64,000 nt of DNA from Methylopila sp. 73B. Its GTDB lineage: Bacteria; Pseudomonadota; Alphaproteobacteria; Rhizobiales; Methylopilaceae. Both the position numbers and the translations under genes were made by a program. This document shows, one piece after another, positions 1 through 8,465 of the stretch; within the stretch, counting starts at the first letter, position 1; each line of letters begins with the position of its first letter. The DNA lies in assembly GCF_000526315.1 (NCBI RefSeq), contig NZ_JAFV01000001.1:4196001-4260000 (forward strand), given 5' to 3'. The notes under the pieces were generated by a model. The model saw only the letters and a program-made list of their open reading frames with translations. It did no database searches and was not told where the DNA came from.

Positions 1-58
1 ATGTCCCGGCGGAACTTTCACGGTCTCCGCGGCGTCTCCTTCGAAAGGAGAATTCGCA

Positions 59-307
59 ATGGACCGCACACAGGAAATTCGGGAACGCGCCTACCAGATC
101 TGGATCGAGGCCGGCCAGCCGATCGGGCGCGAGGAGGAGCACTGGGAGCAGGCGCGCCGCGACGTCGAGGGCGCTGGGACTGACGTCGAAGGCTCCGAGG
201 CCGACAAGGAGAGCCGGCTCGACGAGACGTTGAAGGAGAGCTTTCCGGGCAGCGATCCGTCGTCGGAAAGCCAGCCCGGCGGGGGGATCACCGGCCCCGG
301 GAACTGA
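59..307 (+). CDS. DUF2934 family small protein
   Basis: An 82-residue soluble, acidic protein. Its N-terminal third (REIRERAYQIWIEAGQP-like pattern followed by a GREEEHW motif) matches the DUF2934 family, short proteins of unknown function common in rhizobia and relatives. The rest is charged and low-complexity with a Gly/Pro tail. The ATG is preceded by AAGGAG eight bases upstream, a clear ribosome binding site. It is convergent with the last gene of the nitrilase cluster and their 3' ends overlap by 20 bp. Nothing indicates a role in that cluster. The family call is good; the function is unknown. Confidence 0.75.
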   Translation: MDRTQEIRERAYQIWIEAGQPIGREEEHWEQARRDVEGAGTDVEGSEADKESRLDETLKESFPGSDPSSESQPGGGITGPGN

Positions 308-1175
308 TCGCTTTCGTCGTAAAGATGTCCGCGAGGGGCCGCCCATCCGCGGCGGCCTCCAGCGACATCCAATGACGTATCTCGCCCAAGACCGGCATGG
401 TCCCGCGCAGGCGGACCACGAGGCCTTCGCCGGGCTCGAGGTTGCCGTGGAACACGATTTCGCGCTCGCGGACAGCGACGCCGCGGGCCGGCAGGTCGGT
501 CAGCTCCCACTCCGCGCGGTCGGCGAAGCCCTGATAGGCCGAAAAGTACAGCAGCTCCGCGCCGTTAAAGTCCTGGCTCGGGCAGGGCCGGATATCGAAA
601 CGTGAAGCGTCGAGGCCCTCGCCTCGCTTGAACCCGAGATGCGCGGTCCAACGCCCCGGTCGTAGCAGCGCCGGCAGGCCGGCGATCGCCGGAGCGGGCT
701 GGAAGCTTCCGAACGCCGGCAGTCCGGGCAGGCCGACCTTAGCGATTGACCGGTTGCCGTCCCCCTCCGCGCGTTTCACGAAGGTCGACAGCAGCGCGAC
801 CTTCCCCGCCGGCGCGCCGCGGCGCTGAAGCCAATGGGTGCTGGCGAAGCGAGTGCGGGAGACCCGCGTAATCTCCGAGCGGATCGTCAGCTCGTCATGC
901 TCAACGAAGGCGTCGAGAGCGAGAGCCTCGGACTGCATGGCGCAGAACGCGGCGTAGATCTTCTCTCCGGTCACGTCCCGGAAGTCCGCGGCCGCGACGC
1001 CGCAGAATTCGGCGATGAGCCGCCAGTGCAGGTCGCCGCAGGTTTTCAGCAACCAGGTCTCAGAGACGCCGCCGAGGCATAGCTCCGGCATGCCGAGCGT
1101 CACCCGCGTCGTTCGGACAGGACCCGCAAAGACGGTGGCGCCCTCGAGCGCCGAGCGGTCGACCGCGACGTTCAT
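288..1175 (-). CDS. LnmK / Pnap_2097-like hot-dog protein, end of nitrilase cluster
   Basis: A 295-residue protein. The segment near residue 28 (GMPELCLGGVSETWLLK, then GDLHW) resembles the LnmK/Pnap_2097 group. In that group LnmK is a bifunctional acyltransferase/decarboxylase with a double hot-dog fold. The second half (about 185-290) looks like the second hot-dog repeat. The ATG lies two bases beyond the stop of the flavoprotein gene upstream, so it is almost certainly co-transcribed and translationally coupled. No acyl carrier protein or acyl-CoA ligase, the usual partners of LnmK-like enzymes, is present nearby. Family assignment is from motif memory; the substrate cannot be inferred. 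Confidence 0.6.
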   Translation of the reverse strand: MNVAVDRSALEGATVFAGPVRTTRVTLGMPELCLGGVSETWLLKTCGDLHWRLIAEFCGVAAADFRDVTGEKIYAAFCAMQSEALALDAFVEHDELTIRSEITRVSRTRFASTHWLQRRGAPAGKVALLSTFVKRAEGDGNRSIAKVGLPGLPAFGSFQPAPAIAGLPALLRPGRWTAHLGFKRGEGLDASRFDIRPCPSQDFNGAELLYFSAYQGFADRAEWELTDLPARGVAVREREIVFHGNLEPGEGLVVRLRGTMPVLGEIRHWMSLEAAADGRPLADIFTTKAISSRGR

Positions 1176-1177
1176 GG

Positions 1178-2449
1178 TCAGACGGCGACGCTGAGCGGCG
1201 CGCGTTTGCGCGACAGCCGATCCGCGATCCTGGACACCACGAACTCCGCGTCGCGGCCGACCGCGCCGAAGCGCCCGGAGCCCCAGGTGTTCAGCCAGGG
1301 CAGGCCGATGAAGGAGACGCCCTCGACCTCGGTTTCGCCCCGCCGATGGACCGGACGACCGGCGCCGTTGAACACGGGCGCGTCGAGCCAGCGGAAGTCC
1401 GGCGTAAAGCCGATGCACCAGACGATCGACGTAATCCCGGAGCCCGCAAGGTCGAGCGTTCCGCGCTCGGCAGGCGGCGTCCACACCGGCGCGTAGACCG
1501 ACGGCGGCGGCGCCTCGACGCCGGTCTCGGCGATGTGCTTGTCGATCGCGGCGTTGATGCCGTTGTAGGTGCGGTCTGCGAAATCGAGGCTTGAGGCGAG
1601 GTTCTGGCGGAAGCGCAGGATCCCGTCGTCGTAGTCCTCCAGCACGCCGTAGAGCTCCATCCCCTCGGTCGCGAAGCGCCTGAGGTCGATGTCGCGGCCG
1701 CCGTCGCGGCCGGTGACGTAGTGGTTGGTGTTGTCGCGCACGCCCTCACGCAGGGGATGCTTGTCGACCGTCATCTCGTAGTAGCCCATGTCCGCGAGCC
1801 AGGTGACGACGTCGCGGCCGCGGTAGAACCGGGCGCATCGCGGCGCTTCGCCGACGGCGAGATGCACCTTGCGGCCGGCGAGGTGGAGGTCTTCGGCGAT
1901 CTGGGCGCCGGACTGTCCGGAGCCCACCACCAGGACCTCGCCGGCGGGCAGCTGGTCGGCGTTGCGGTACTGCTCGGAGTGGATCTGCGCTATCGACTTC
2001 GGCAGCTTCTCCGCCATGCGCGGGATGATCGGCGTGTGGTAGCCGCCGGACGCCACGACGATCTCGTCGGCGGTGAAGTCGCCCTCGGAGGTCGCGATCG
2101 CGAAGCCGCCCTCCGGCCGCCGCGTCACGCGCGTCACCCCGACGCCCTCGCGGATCGGGGGCTTCACCTTCTCCACGAAGCCGCGGACATAGGCGACGAT
2201 CTCGTCCTTCTTCATGAAGCCGTCCGGGTCGGGGCCGTCGTAGGGGTGGCCCGGCAGGTCGCACTGCCAGTTGGGCGTGACCAGGCTGAAGCTGTCCCAG
2301 CGCTGCGTCGACCAGGTGTGGGCGGCGGAGCGCTTCTCGAACACGAGATGGTCGATCTGGCGCCGCTGCAGCCAGTAGCTGATGGAGAGGCCCGCCTGGC
2401 CGCCACCGACGACGACGACGCTGAAATGCGGAGTTTCGGACATGCTCAT
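1178..2449 (-). CDS. nitH: MSMEG_0569-family flavin-dependent oxidoreductase (NitH)
   Basis: A 423-residue flavin monooxygenase-like protein. A dinucleotide-binding GGGQAG at residues 13-18 starts the FAD domain, and a second Rossmann motif ([10 protein letters not shown]) near residue 175 would bind NADPH. The [11 protein letters not shown] and [11 protein letters not shown] segments near the C-terminus are typical of FMO-type two-dinucleotide proteins. In Nit1C clusters this flavoprotein always accompanies the nitrilase and radical SAM enzyme; its substrate is unknown. It follows the 93-residue gene by 17 bp and precedes the LnmK-like gene by 2 bp. The sequence suggests a complete, active enzyme. 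Confidence 0.85.
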   Translation of the reverse strand: MSMSETPHFSVVVVGGGQAGLSISYWLQRRQIDHLVFEKRSAAHTWSTQRWDSFSLVTPNWQCDLPGHPYDGPDPDGFMKKDEIVAYVRGFVEKVKPPIREGVGVTRVTRRPEGGFAIATSEGDFTADEIVVASGGYHTPIIPRMAEKLPKSIAQIHSEQYRNADQLPAGEVLVVGSGQSGAQIAEDLHLAGRKVHLAVGEAPRCARFYRGRDVVTWLADMGYYEMTVDKHPLREGVRDNTNHYVTGRDGGRDIDLRRFATEGMELYGVLEDYDDGILRFRQNLASSLDFADRTYNGINAAIDKHIAETGVEAPPPSVYAPVWTPPAERGTLDLAGSGITSIVWCIGFTPDFRWLDAPVFNGAGRPVHRRGETEVEGVSFIGLPWLNTWGSGRFGAVGRDAEFVVSRIADRLSRKRAPLSVAV

Positions 2450-2466
2450 GCTGTCCTCCCGGAGGA

Positions 2467-2748
2467 TCAGGTTTCGAAGGAGACGACGGTGACGGGGGCG
2501 TCCGGCGCGAAGCGCGCGGAGGCCCGCTCGATCCGTCCGAGCTGGTCGAGCGCGCTGGAGCAGGCGAAGCCATATTTCGCGCGGACCCGTTCGCTCGCGA
2601 TGTTCAGCGCCGTGCGGCAGCGCTCGGCGAAGTCGGAGACGGGATAGCTCTCGCCCGCGGTCATGTGTTCGGAGATGACGAGCGAGGGCGAGTAGCAGCT
2701 CTCTTCCGCGCCGTCGGGCCAGCGGATGATGAAGCGCATTTCAGGCAT
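2467..2748 (-). CDS. nitG: MSMEG_0570-family nitrogen starvation response protein (NitG-like)
   Basis: A 93-residue protein beginning MPEMRFIIRWPDG, with a YSPSLVI stretch and a mid-region FAERCRTALNIASERVRAKYGF. It matches the small MSMEG_0570-type protein found only in nitrilase/radical-SAM clusters. No catalytic motif is evident, so it may be an accessory or structural partner. Its ATG overlaps the 3' end of the glycosyltransferase gene by 8 bp, so it is translationally coupled. The symbol nitG is assigned by cluster correspondence only and is less certain than the family call. Confidence 0.7.
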   Translation of the reverse strand: MPEMRFIIRWPDGAEESCYSPSLVISEHMTAGESYPVSDFAERCRTALNIASERVRAKYGFACSSALDQLGRIERASARFAPDAPVTVVSFET

Positions 2749-3898
2749 GGGCGGCCTCCGTCAAGCGGCTGTAGACGTCGAGATGGGTGCGGGCGACGGA
2801 GAGCCAGTCGCGGCGAAGCGCGACCGCCTGGCCGCGCTCCGCGAGCCGCGAGCGGACGGGTTCCGCCAGCGCCAGCATCAGCGCGTTCGCGATCGATCCC
2901 GGGTTCAGCGGGTCGCACCAGGCGACGTCTCCGTCGCCGAGGTACTCCGTGAAGGGCGCGATGCGGGAGGCGGCGACCGGCGTTCCGCTCGCCATCGCCT
3001 CGAGCGCCACGAGGCCGAAGCCTTCCCGCACCGAGGGGAAGGCGAGCACGTCGGCGATGCGGTAGAGCGCGGGCATGTCGGCGTCGGGCAGCGGCCCGGT
3101 GCGGATCAGCGCGCTCGGCGGAAGTCCGCTCGCGGCGGCGTCGCGCTCGAAGGCCGCGCGGTAATCGCCGTGGTCGAGCACCGAGGCGCCGCCGGCGATG
3201 ACCAGTTGCGCCCGCTCGTGGAACCGGCGGACCTGCCGGAAGGCCTCCAGCAGCCGCCGCGCGTTTTTGCGCTCCTCGACGCCGCCGACCGAGAGAATGA
3301 TCGGACCGGAGCCGAGCCCGAGGCGGAGGCGAAGCGTCGCCTCGCGGCCGTCCGGATCGGGCCGGAACCGGCGGGCGTCGACCCCGTTGCCGGCGAGCGT
3401 CGGCTCCAGCCCGTAGCGGGCGCGGAGCGCGGCGCGCCAGAGGTCGCTGACGACGATCTGGGCGTCGGAGGTCGTCACGGAGCGCGTCTGCAGCGCGGCG
3501 ACGCGGGCGTCCGCGAAGGTGTCGAGATGATGCACCGTCCGCACGAAGGCGCGGACGAGCCCGTCGTCCTTGAGCGTCGCGAGCGCGTTGCCGGAGATCC
3601 CGTCCTGAGCGTGGAAAACGTCGAAGCGGCGGTTCTCCGGCTTCGCGAAATGCCGGCGGTAGTCCTCGACCCGCCTGACCACCATGTCGTGGGTGTCGCC
3701 CTCGACCGGGGCGGCCTCGACGCAGACGGTCTCGAACGCGGTCGGGCGGAAGAACCCGCGCGCCGCGGGGTCGGGCGCGTGAACCACGGGCGTGTGGCCG
3801 AGGTCGCGCAGGGCGCTCGCGAGCTCTATGGCGTGAACGACGCTCCCGCGGGGATTGACCGAATGACAGAGCAAGGCGATGCGGAGAGGCGCCGTCAT
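2741..3898 (-). CDS. MSMEG_0565-family GT-B glycosyltransferase
   Basis: A 385-residue GT4-type glycosyltransferase. The N-terminal Rossmann domain opens with RIALLCHSVNPRGSVVHA. A SVGGVEERKN segment near residue 215 begins the nucleotide-sugar domain. The donor-binding EX7E pattern is visible in SVREGFGLVALEAMASG near residue 310. The ATG overlaps the stop codon of the AIR-synthase-like gene (ATGA), which fixes the start and shows coupling. Glycosyltransferases of this kind occur in extended Nit1C clusters (mycobacteria, rhizobia), suggesting the cluster product may be glycosylated, but neither donor nor acceptor is known. Confidence 0.8.
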   Translation of the reverse strand: MTAPLRIALLCHSVNPRGSVVHAIELASALRDLGHTPVVHAPDPAARGFFRPTAFETVCVEAAPVEGDTHDMVVRRVEDYRRHFAKPENRRFDVFHAQDGISGNALATLKDDGLVRAFVRTVHHLDTFADARVAALQTRSVTTSDAQIVVSDLWRAALRARYGLEPTLAGNGVDARRFRPDPDGREATLRLRLGLGSGPIILSVGGVEERKNARRLLEAFRQVRRFHERAQLVIAGGASVLDHGDYRAAFERDAAASGLPPSALIRTGPLPDADMPALYRIADVLAFPSVREGFGLVALEAMASGTPVAASRIAPFTEYLGDGDVAWCDPLNPGSIANALMLALAEPVRSRLAERGQAVALRRDWLSVARTHLDVYSRLTEAAHA

Positions 3899-4884
3899 GA
3901 CGCCGGTCCTGCGGCGCAGCCGATGAGCGGACGCGAGGCGAGGTCCCAGACGGTCGCGACGCGTCCGTGGGACGCGATCTCGACGCGGCCGCCCCGGGTG
4001 ATCCCGCCGATATCGGCGGCGGCGATCCCGCGCGCATGAAACCGGCCAAGGATCGCGTCGACGTGGTTCTGCGGCGCGGCGATCAGGTAGCCGAAGCTCG
4101 GAAAGCTCCGCAGCCAGCGTTCCAGCGAAACGCCGTCCGGCCGGGGCACGGCGTCGAGATCGATCCGAACGCCGACCTCGGAGCATTCGGCGAGCATGGC
4201 GGCGGTGCCGACCACGCCGGCCTGGCTGATGTCCTTCGCCGCGCGGCTGAGGCCCGCCTCCGCGATCTCCGGCAAGAGCTCCAGGTCGCCACGCAAGCGC
4301 ATCGACGGCGCGTCGGTCGCGGCCTCCCAGTTGTCGAAGGGCTCGCGGTAGCGCCCGCGCAGGTCGATGGCGGCGATCAGGCGGTCGCCGGGCGCCGCGT
4401 CGAAGCTCGTGAGCAGGCGCCGGGCCCGGCCCAGCACGGCGACCGAGAGCTGGCCGCGGTCGCAGGCGAGATTGCTGTGGCCGCCGACGATGGGCGCGCC
4501 GAAGCGGGCGGAGGCGTCGCGCAGGCCGTCCAGCACCGGCGCGGCTCCGGCCTCGCCGTTCGCCCAGACGGCGTCGACCACCGCGATCGGCCGCCCGCCC
4601 ATGGCGGCGATGTCGGACAGGTTCACCATCACGCCGCACCAGCCGGCGAACCAGGGATCCCTCTCCACGAAGGCGTTCATGAAGCCCTCGATGGCGAACA
4701 GCAGATAGCCGTCGCCCTCGGGGATCGCCGCGCAGTCGTCGCCAACCGCCACCACCGACGCGCCCGAGACGCCGAGGCGCGCGACGGCCGCCGCGATGTC
4801 GGCCTTGGCCTCCATCCCGCGGCCGGACCTCAAAGCCGCCGCCAGCGCCTCGAGATCGACCGTGCTGTCCAGGGCGAGGCTCAT
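3895..4884 (-). CDS. nitF: Sll0787-family AIR synthase-like ATP-binding protein (NitF)
   Basis: A 329-residue member of the PurM/SelD/ThiL-like ATP-binding superfamily. The AVGDDCAAIPEGDGYLLFAIEG segment near residue 45 is the N-terminal nucleotide/Mg loop (GDD), and SQAGVVGTAAMLAE near residue 225 is the PurM-type C-domain glycine loop. Relatives activate amides or acids by phosphoryl transfer from ATP. The ATG overlaps the upstream acetyltransferase stop (ATGA) and the stop overlaps the downstream glycosyltransferase start, so it sits inside a tightly coupled operon. Its Nit1C substrate is unknown. Confidence 0.85.
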   Translation of the reverse strand: MSLALDSTVDLEALAAALRSGRGMEAKADIAAAVARLGVSGASVVAVGDDCAAIPEGDGYLLFAIEGFMNAFVERDPWFAGWCGVMVNLSDIAAMGGRPIAVVDAVWANGEAGAAPVLDGLRDASARFGAPIVGGHSNLACDRGQLSVAVLGRARRLLTSFDAAPGDRLIAAIDLRGRYREPFDNWEAATDAPSMRLRGDLELLPEIAEAGLSRAAKDISQAGVVGTAAMLAECSEVGVRIDLDAVPRPDGVSLERWLRSFPSFGYLIAAPQNHVDAILGRFHARGIAAADIGGITRGGRVEIASHGRVATVWDLASRPLIGCAAGPAS

Positions 4885-5423
4885 GCCGCTCTCCGGACGA
4901 GCGTCAGGAACCCGGCCTCCGGCGTCGCGAAGGGCGGATAGAAGGCGAGGTCCGCCTCCATCCTGAGATGCGGGCGGCCATGAAGCACGACGGTCTCCAG
5001 CGGGCGCCAGCGCAGCCGCTCGAACAGCGGGCCGTTCTGCTCCTGCACATGAGCGAAGAACCGCGTGCAGCCGCGCGCATGGGCCGAGGACACCGCGAGT
5101 CGGATGAGCGCCGCGCCCAGAGCGCCGACGCGCCGGTGCCCGGCGTCGACCGCGAGCCGCGAGCCCCACCACACGCCGGGCGCCTTCTCGTGGATGCGGA
5201 CCGTGCCGACCACGGCGTCGTAGGCGACCGCAAGCGACGACGCCGCGACCAGCGGGATCGCTACCTCGTCGAGCGCGTCGCGGTCGTCGCCCGCGAAGAT
5301 CTTCTGCTCCTCGCAGAACACCTTTCGGCGCAGGGCCGCCGCGCCGCGCCGCTCCCACTCACCGACCGCCCATTTGATCTGGTAGCCGGTCGGGACGAAG
5401 GGGGTCACCGCTTCGAAGAACAT
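4881..5423 (-). CDS. nitE: MSMEG_0567-family GNAT N-acetyltransferase (NitE)
   Basis: A 180-residue GNAT-fold protein. The start [19 protein letters not shown] is chosen because it overlaps the end of the radical SAM gene by 19 bp and matches the family start. The acetyl-CoA pyrophosphate-binding region is HRRVGALGAALIRLA near residue 102, a variant of the R-x-x-G-x-G/A loop. Residues 125-160 (FFAHVQEQNGPLFERLRW) form the usual beta5-alpha4 region. It is coupled to nitF by an ATGA overlap. It probably acylates an amine intermediate of the cluster; the acceptor is unknown. Confidence 0.82.
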   Translation of the reverse strand: MFFEAVTPFVPTGYQIKWAVGEWERRGAAALRRKVFCEEQKIFAGDDRDALDEVAIPLVAASSLAVAYDAVVGTVRIHEKAPGVWWGSRLAVDAGHRRVGALGAALIRLAVSSAHARGCTRFFAHVQEQNGPLFERLRWRPLETVVLHGRPHLRMEADLAFYPPFATPEAGFLTLVRRAA

Positions 5424-6553
5424 GCGCTCTCTCCGCGTTCGTAGGCCGCAAGCGACGAGCACGCCCCGCACTTCGCGCAGCCGGCCTTGACGTCGACGGA
5501 GCGCAGGCCGCTTGCGATCAGCATGCGGGCGAGGGGGCCCAGGATGGAGGCCATGAAGGCTGCCGGCGGCGTCGGATGGCTTTCGAGCGGCGTGCCGGAG
5601 ATCGGCGTGAACGGCACCACGAAGGGATAGACGCCGAGCGCCGTCAGCCGCTCGCAGACGGCGAGGATCTCCTCGGCTGTGTCGCCGAGGCCGGCGAGGA
5701 TGTAGGTCGAGACCTGGCCGCGGCCGAACACGGGCGCCGCCGCCGCGAAGGCCTCGAAGTAGCGTTCGACGGACACCGTCGCCTTGCCGGGCATGATGCG
5801 CTGGCGCACCGGCTCCGACACCGCCTCGAGATGCATGCCGAGCGCGTCCGCGCCCGCGGTCCGCAGGCGCTCGAACCAAGCGTCGTCGTCCGGCGGCTCG
5901 CACTGGACCTGGATCGGCAGGTTCACCCGCGCCTTCACGCCGACGCAGCTGTCCGCCAGCACGACGGCGCCGCGGTCCGCGCCTTTCGGCGTGCCGGTCG
6001 TCATGACCATGTGCCGGACGCCGTCGAGCCGGACGGCCGCCTCCGCCACCTCGCCGAGCTGGGCGGGCGTCTTGTGCGCGATGGTGCGGCCGGCGGCGAG
6101 CGACTGGCCGATGGCGCAGAACTGGCAGGTCTTGGTGCGGCTCTGGTAGCGGATGCAGGTCTGCAGCACCGTGGTCGCCAGCACGTCGCGGCCGTGCAAC
6201 GTGGCGATGTGCCGGTAGGGCACGCCCTCGGCCGTCGTCAGCTCGTAGAACTTCGGGCCGAGCGGGAACGAGGCCTCCGCCACGACCGCGCCGTCCCGGG
6301 TGATGCGGCTGCGGCCGAAGGCGTCGGGCTTCTCCACGAGATAGGGGCTGTCGAACGCTGGCGCGGTGTGCACCGGCGCCATCACCGTCATGCCGTCGAT
6401 GGTGATCGCCTTGTGGTCGGAGGGCCCGGCGCCGCCGCGCCGGCTGGCGGCGCCGGCGCTAGGGTCGACGAGCCGGACCCCGAAGGACTGCAACTCGTTG
6501 ATCAGCTCCTCGGTCCGCAGCGTCGGCTTCGGCTTGGTCGGCATCGGCGTCAT
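5405..6553 (-). CDS. nitD: MSMEG_0568-family radical SAM protein (NitD)
   Basis: A 382-residue radical S-adenosylmethionine protein. The iron-sulfur motif is the spaced form C133-x9-C143-x2-C146 ([18 protein letters not shown]) rather than CxxxCxxC. A C-terminal C359-x2-C362-x2-C365 could ligate a further cluster or metal. The barrel is otherwise complete, and [14 protein letters not shown] near residue 182 looks like a SAM-binding glycine region. Its 5' end lies inside the 3' extension of the nitrilase gene (95 bp overlap) and its 3' end overlaps nitE. The enzyme is a defining Nit1C component with unknown chemistry. Confidence 0.88.
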   Translation of the reverse strand: MTPMPTKPKPTLRTEELINELQSFGVRLVDPSAGAASRRGGAGPSDHKAITIDGMTVMAPVHTAPAFDSPYLVEKPDAFGRSRITRDGAVVAEASFPLGPKFYELTTAEGVPYRHIATLHGRDVLATTVLQTCIRYQSRTKTCQFCAIGQSLAAGRTIAHKTPAQLGEVAEAAVRLDGVRHMVMTTGTPKGADRGAVVLADSCVGVKARVNLPIQVQCEPPDDDAWFERLRTAGADALGMHLEAVSEPVRQRIMPGKATVSVERYFEAFAAAAPVFGRGQVSTYILAGLGDTAEEILAVCERLTALGVYPFVVPFTPISGTPLESHPTPPAAFMASILGPLARMLIASGLRSVDVKAGCAKCGACSSLAAYERGESACSSKR

Positions 6554-7511
6554 CGGATGCGCTCCAGGAAGAATGAGTGTCGGACCGGCGCAGCGGCGCC
6601 TGCGGACGGTCGTCGAGGACGAGGCTGAGGAGCTCGGGCCGGGCGTAATGGCCGATTGAGTCCATCATCCGCTTGCGCTTCGTCACCAGCGCCATGTCGA
6701 GATCGGCGATCAGGATCCCCTCGCCCTCGGTGAGCGGCGGGGCGAGATGCGCGCCCTCCGGCGAGACGATCGCCGTCATGCAGCCGCCGGTGAGGGCCTT
6801 GCGGAGCTTTTCGTCGGGCGAGATCCGGGCGCGCTGCGCGTCGGTCAGCCAGCCCGTGGCGTTGACGACGAAGCAGCCGCTCTCCAGCGCGTGGTGACGG
6901 ATCGTCACCTCCATCTGGTCGGCGAAGATCGGCCCGACCATGGAGCCCGGGAACTGGGCGGCGTGGATTTCCTCATGGTCCGCCATGAGGGCGTAGCGGG
7001 CGAGCGGGTTGTAATGCTCCCAGCAGGCCAGCGCGCCGACGCGGCCGACCTTGGTGTCGACCGCGCGCAGGCCCGAGCCGTCGCCTTGGCCCCAGATCAT
7101 GCGCTCGTGGTAGGTCGGCGTGATCTTGCGGCGCTTGAGCTTCAGCGTCCCGTCGGCGTCGAAGATCAGCTGGGCGTTGTAGAGCGAGCCGTGGTCGCGC
7201 TCGTTCACCCCGAGCACGACCACGAGGCCTCGCCGCCGGGCCGCCGCCGACACCGCGTCGGTGACGGGCCCGGGCACGGCGACGGCGTGCTCGTAGAGCC
7301 TCAGGTGCTCTGCGCCGGTCGTGACCGGTGGATGCACGAAGGAGAAGTAGGGGTACCAGGGCAGGAAGGTCTCGGGGAACACCACGAACTCCGCGCCCTT
7401 GCCCGCCGCGCCGTCGAGCGCGTTCAGCACGCGGTCGAGCGTGCCCGCGCCGTCCTCGAGGTCGGGCGCGATCTGGACGGCCGCGGCGCGGACCGTGCGT
7501 TTCTCGGTCAT
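6459..7511 (-). CDS. nitC: Sll0784/Nit6803-family nitrilase (NitC)
   Basis: A 350-residue carbon-nitrogen hydrolase of the nitrilase branch, hydrolysing nitriles to acids and ammonia. The catalytic triad is visible: Glu47 ([13 protein letters not shown]), Lys129 ([12 protein letters not shown]) and Cys163 ([12 protein letters not shown]). An AGGAGG six bases upstream selects the ATG at 7511 over an in-frame ATG at 7517 that directly abuts the Shine-Dalgarno. The conserved region ends near residue 310 ([13 protein letters not shown]). About 30 further charged residues run on through the first 95 bp of nitD, which is unusual and may reflect loss of the ancestral stop. In Pseudomonas fluorescens a Nit1C homologue is tied to cyanide assimilation; here that role is inferred. 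Confidence 0.9.
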   Translation of the reverse strand: MTEKRTVRAAAVQIAPDLEDGAGTLDRVLNALDGAAGKGAEFVVFPETFLPWYPYFSFVHPPVTTGAEHLRLYEHAVAVPGPVTDAVSAAARRRGLVVVLGVNERDHGSLYNAQLIFDADGTLKLKRRKITPTYHERMIWGQGDGSGLRAVDTKVGRVGALACWEHYNPLARYALMADHEEIHAAQFPGSMVGPIFADQMEVTIRHHALESGCFVVNATGWLTDAQRARISPDEKLRKALTGGCMTAIVSPEGAHLAPPLTEGEGILIADLDMALVTKRKRMMDSIGHYARPELLSLVLDDRPQAPLRRSDTHSSWSASDDADADQAEADAADRGADQRVAVLRGPARRP

Positions 7512-7534
7512 GCTCATCCTCCTGACGTCAGGGG

Positions 7535-7657
7535 CCCTCACCCGGCCCTTCGGGCCGACCTCTCCCCACTGGGGAGAGGTAAGAGGCGGCGGCGCCCTCT
7601 CTTCACCTCTCCCCGGCGGGGAGAGGTCGACATCGCGTCAGCGATGGCGGGTGAGGG
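7535..7657. repeat. Palindromic intergenic element, family I copy 1
   Basis: A composite palindrome between nitC and nitB. The outer arms CCCTCACCCG (7535-7544) and CGGGTGAGGG (7648-7657) are a perfect 10-bp inverted repeat. Inside are two hairpins built from CCTCTCCCC/GGGGAGAGG. A closely similar copy lies at 31102-31220. Transcribed as part of the nit operon, it would fold into stable stem-loops that could protect nitB mRNA or attenuate read-through to nitC. Confidence 0.85.
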
Positions 7658-7681
7658 GGCTCTTCGCGTTCAAGGCCGAGC

Positions 7682-8164
7682 TCACAGCGTCCAGGTGTCG
7701 AGGATGAAGGCGTTCTCCTTGCGGTGCAGGAGCACGATGTCGAGCACGTCGAGCGGGCTGATCGGCGTGACGCCGGGGATCAGCGCGCCTTCGCCGTGGC
7801 CGTAGAGCGCCTGGAGCGCGAACCGGCAGGCGTAGACCTTGCCGCCGTCGGCGAGGATCTTCTCGATCCGGTTGTTGAAGTTGAGGTGGCCCGGGAAGGC
7901 CTCGTCGCCGAGCTTCGGGAAGCCGCGCTGCACGCCGAGCGTGACGCCGGGGCCATAGAGCAGGACGGAGGTCTCGAAGCCCTTGGCGATCAGGCGCGAG
8001 GCCTGCAGCAGGTTCACGAGGCCAATCGAGCCTTCGAAGGCGACGGTGTGGAACGTGACGAGCGCCTTTTCGCCGGGCGCGGCCTTCACGTCCTCGAACA
8101 CCTTGGTTTCGTAATCGACCAGGAAGTCGCCCTTCTGATTGGCGGGCTTCGTCACTTCGGGCAT
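7682..8164 (-). CDS. nitB: MSMEG_0572/Sll0783-family nitrogen starvation response protein (NitB)
   Basis: A 160-residue protein beginning [19 protein letters not shown], with a central [20 protein letters not shown] and [12 protein letters not shown] segment. This is the first gene of the Nit1C operon in this and other genomes. It resembles small DsrE-like folds in length and hydrophobic pattern, but I see no conserved cysteine pair that would settle a function. The cyanobacterial homologue sll0783 is induced by nitrogen starvation. A 170-bp gap containing a palindromic repeat separates it from nitC. The promoter should lie in the divergent spacer shared with the MocR gene. Confidence 0.83.
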   Translation of the reverse strand: MPEVTKPANQKGDFLVDYETKVFEDVKAAPGEKALVTFHTVAFEGSIGLVNLLQASRLIAKGFETSVLLYGPGVTLGVQRGFPKLGDEAFPGHLNFNNRIEKILADGGKVYACRFALQALYGHGEGALIPGVTPISPLDVLDIVLLHRKENAFILDTWTL

Positions 8165-8256
8165 CGCTCTCTCCTCGTGTGGCCTCCGCGGCGCGGGCCG
8201 CAGGTCGCAAACAAAAGAGCAATCCGCGTGCCAATCGCCGTTTTAGGAATGCGGTC

Positions 8257-8396
8257 ATTGAATGACGCAATATGCATTCAATAATACATTCAATTTTGGC
8301 GCTTATGCTCATTTCGGCAAACGGATTCTCTTGGAATTGCGCAGGATGAGGGCGCCTGATGCGCATCTGCTGGGCATGAAATTGAATGCATTGATT
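8257..8396. promoter_or_regulatory. ATTGAATG/CATTCAAT site array in the nitB-MocR divergent spacer
   Basis: The 301-bp spacer between nitB and the MocR gene is locally AT-rich against a GC-rich background. It holds the octamer ATTGAATG at 8257-8264 and 8381-8388 and its complement CATTCAAT at 8275-8282 and 8287-8294, plus the related CATTGATT at 8389-8396. The two central copies are direct repeats 12 bp apart. MocR regulators commonly bind direct repeats in divergent spacers, so this is a plausible operator controlling both directions. This is inferred from sequence pattern alone. Confidence 0.55.
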
Positions 8397-8465
8397 GGGC
8401 GCTGGACGGCCGCTTCAATCCAGTCAATATTGCCTGCGACGCTTCTGTGAAAGCCGCGACCGTCG

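Noticed and set aside
1..183. A plus-strand frame at the left edge
   Set aside because: It overlaps the DUF2934 gene out of phase and has no family resemblance; the Shine-Dalgarno belongs to the gene starting at 59.
7512..7517. Translation start of nitC at 7517
   Set aside because: The AGGAGG directly abuts that ATG; the ATG at 7511 has the normal six-base spacing.
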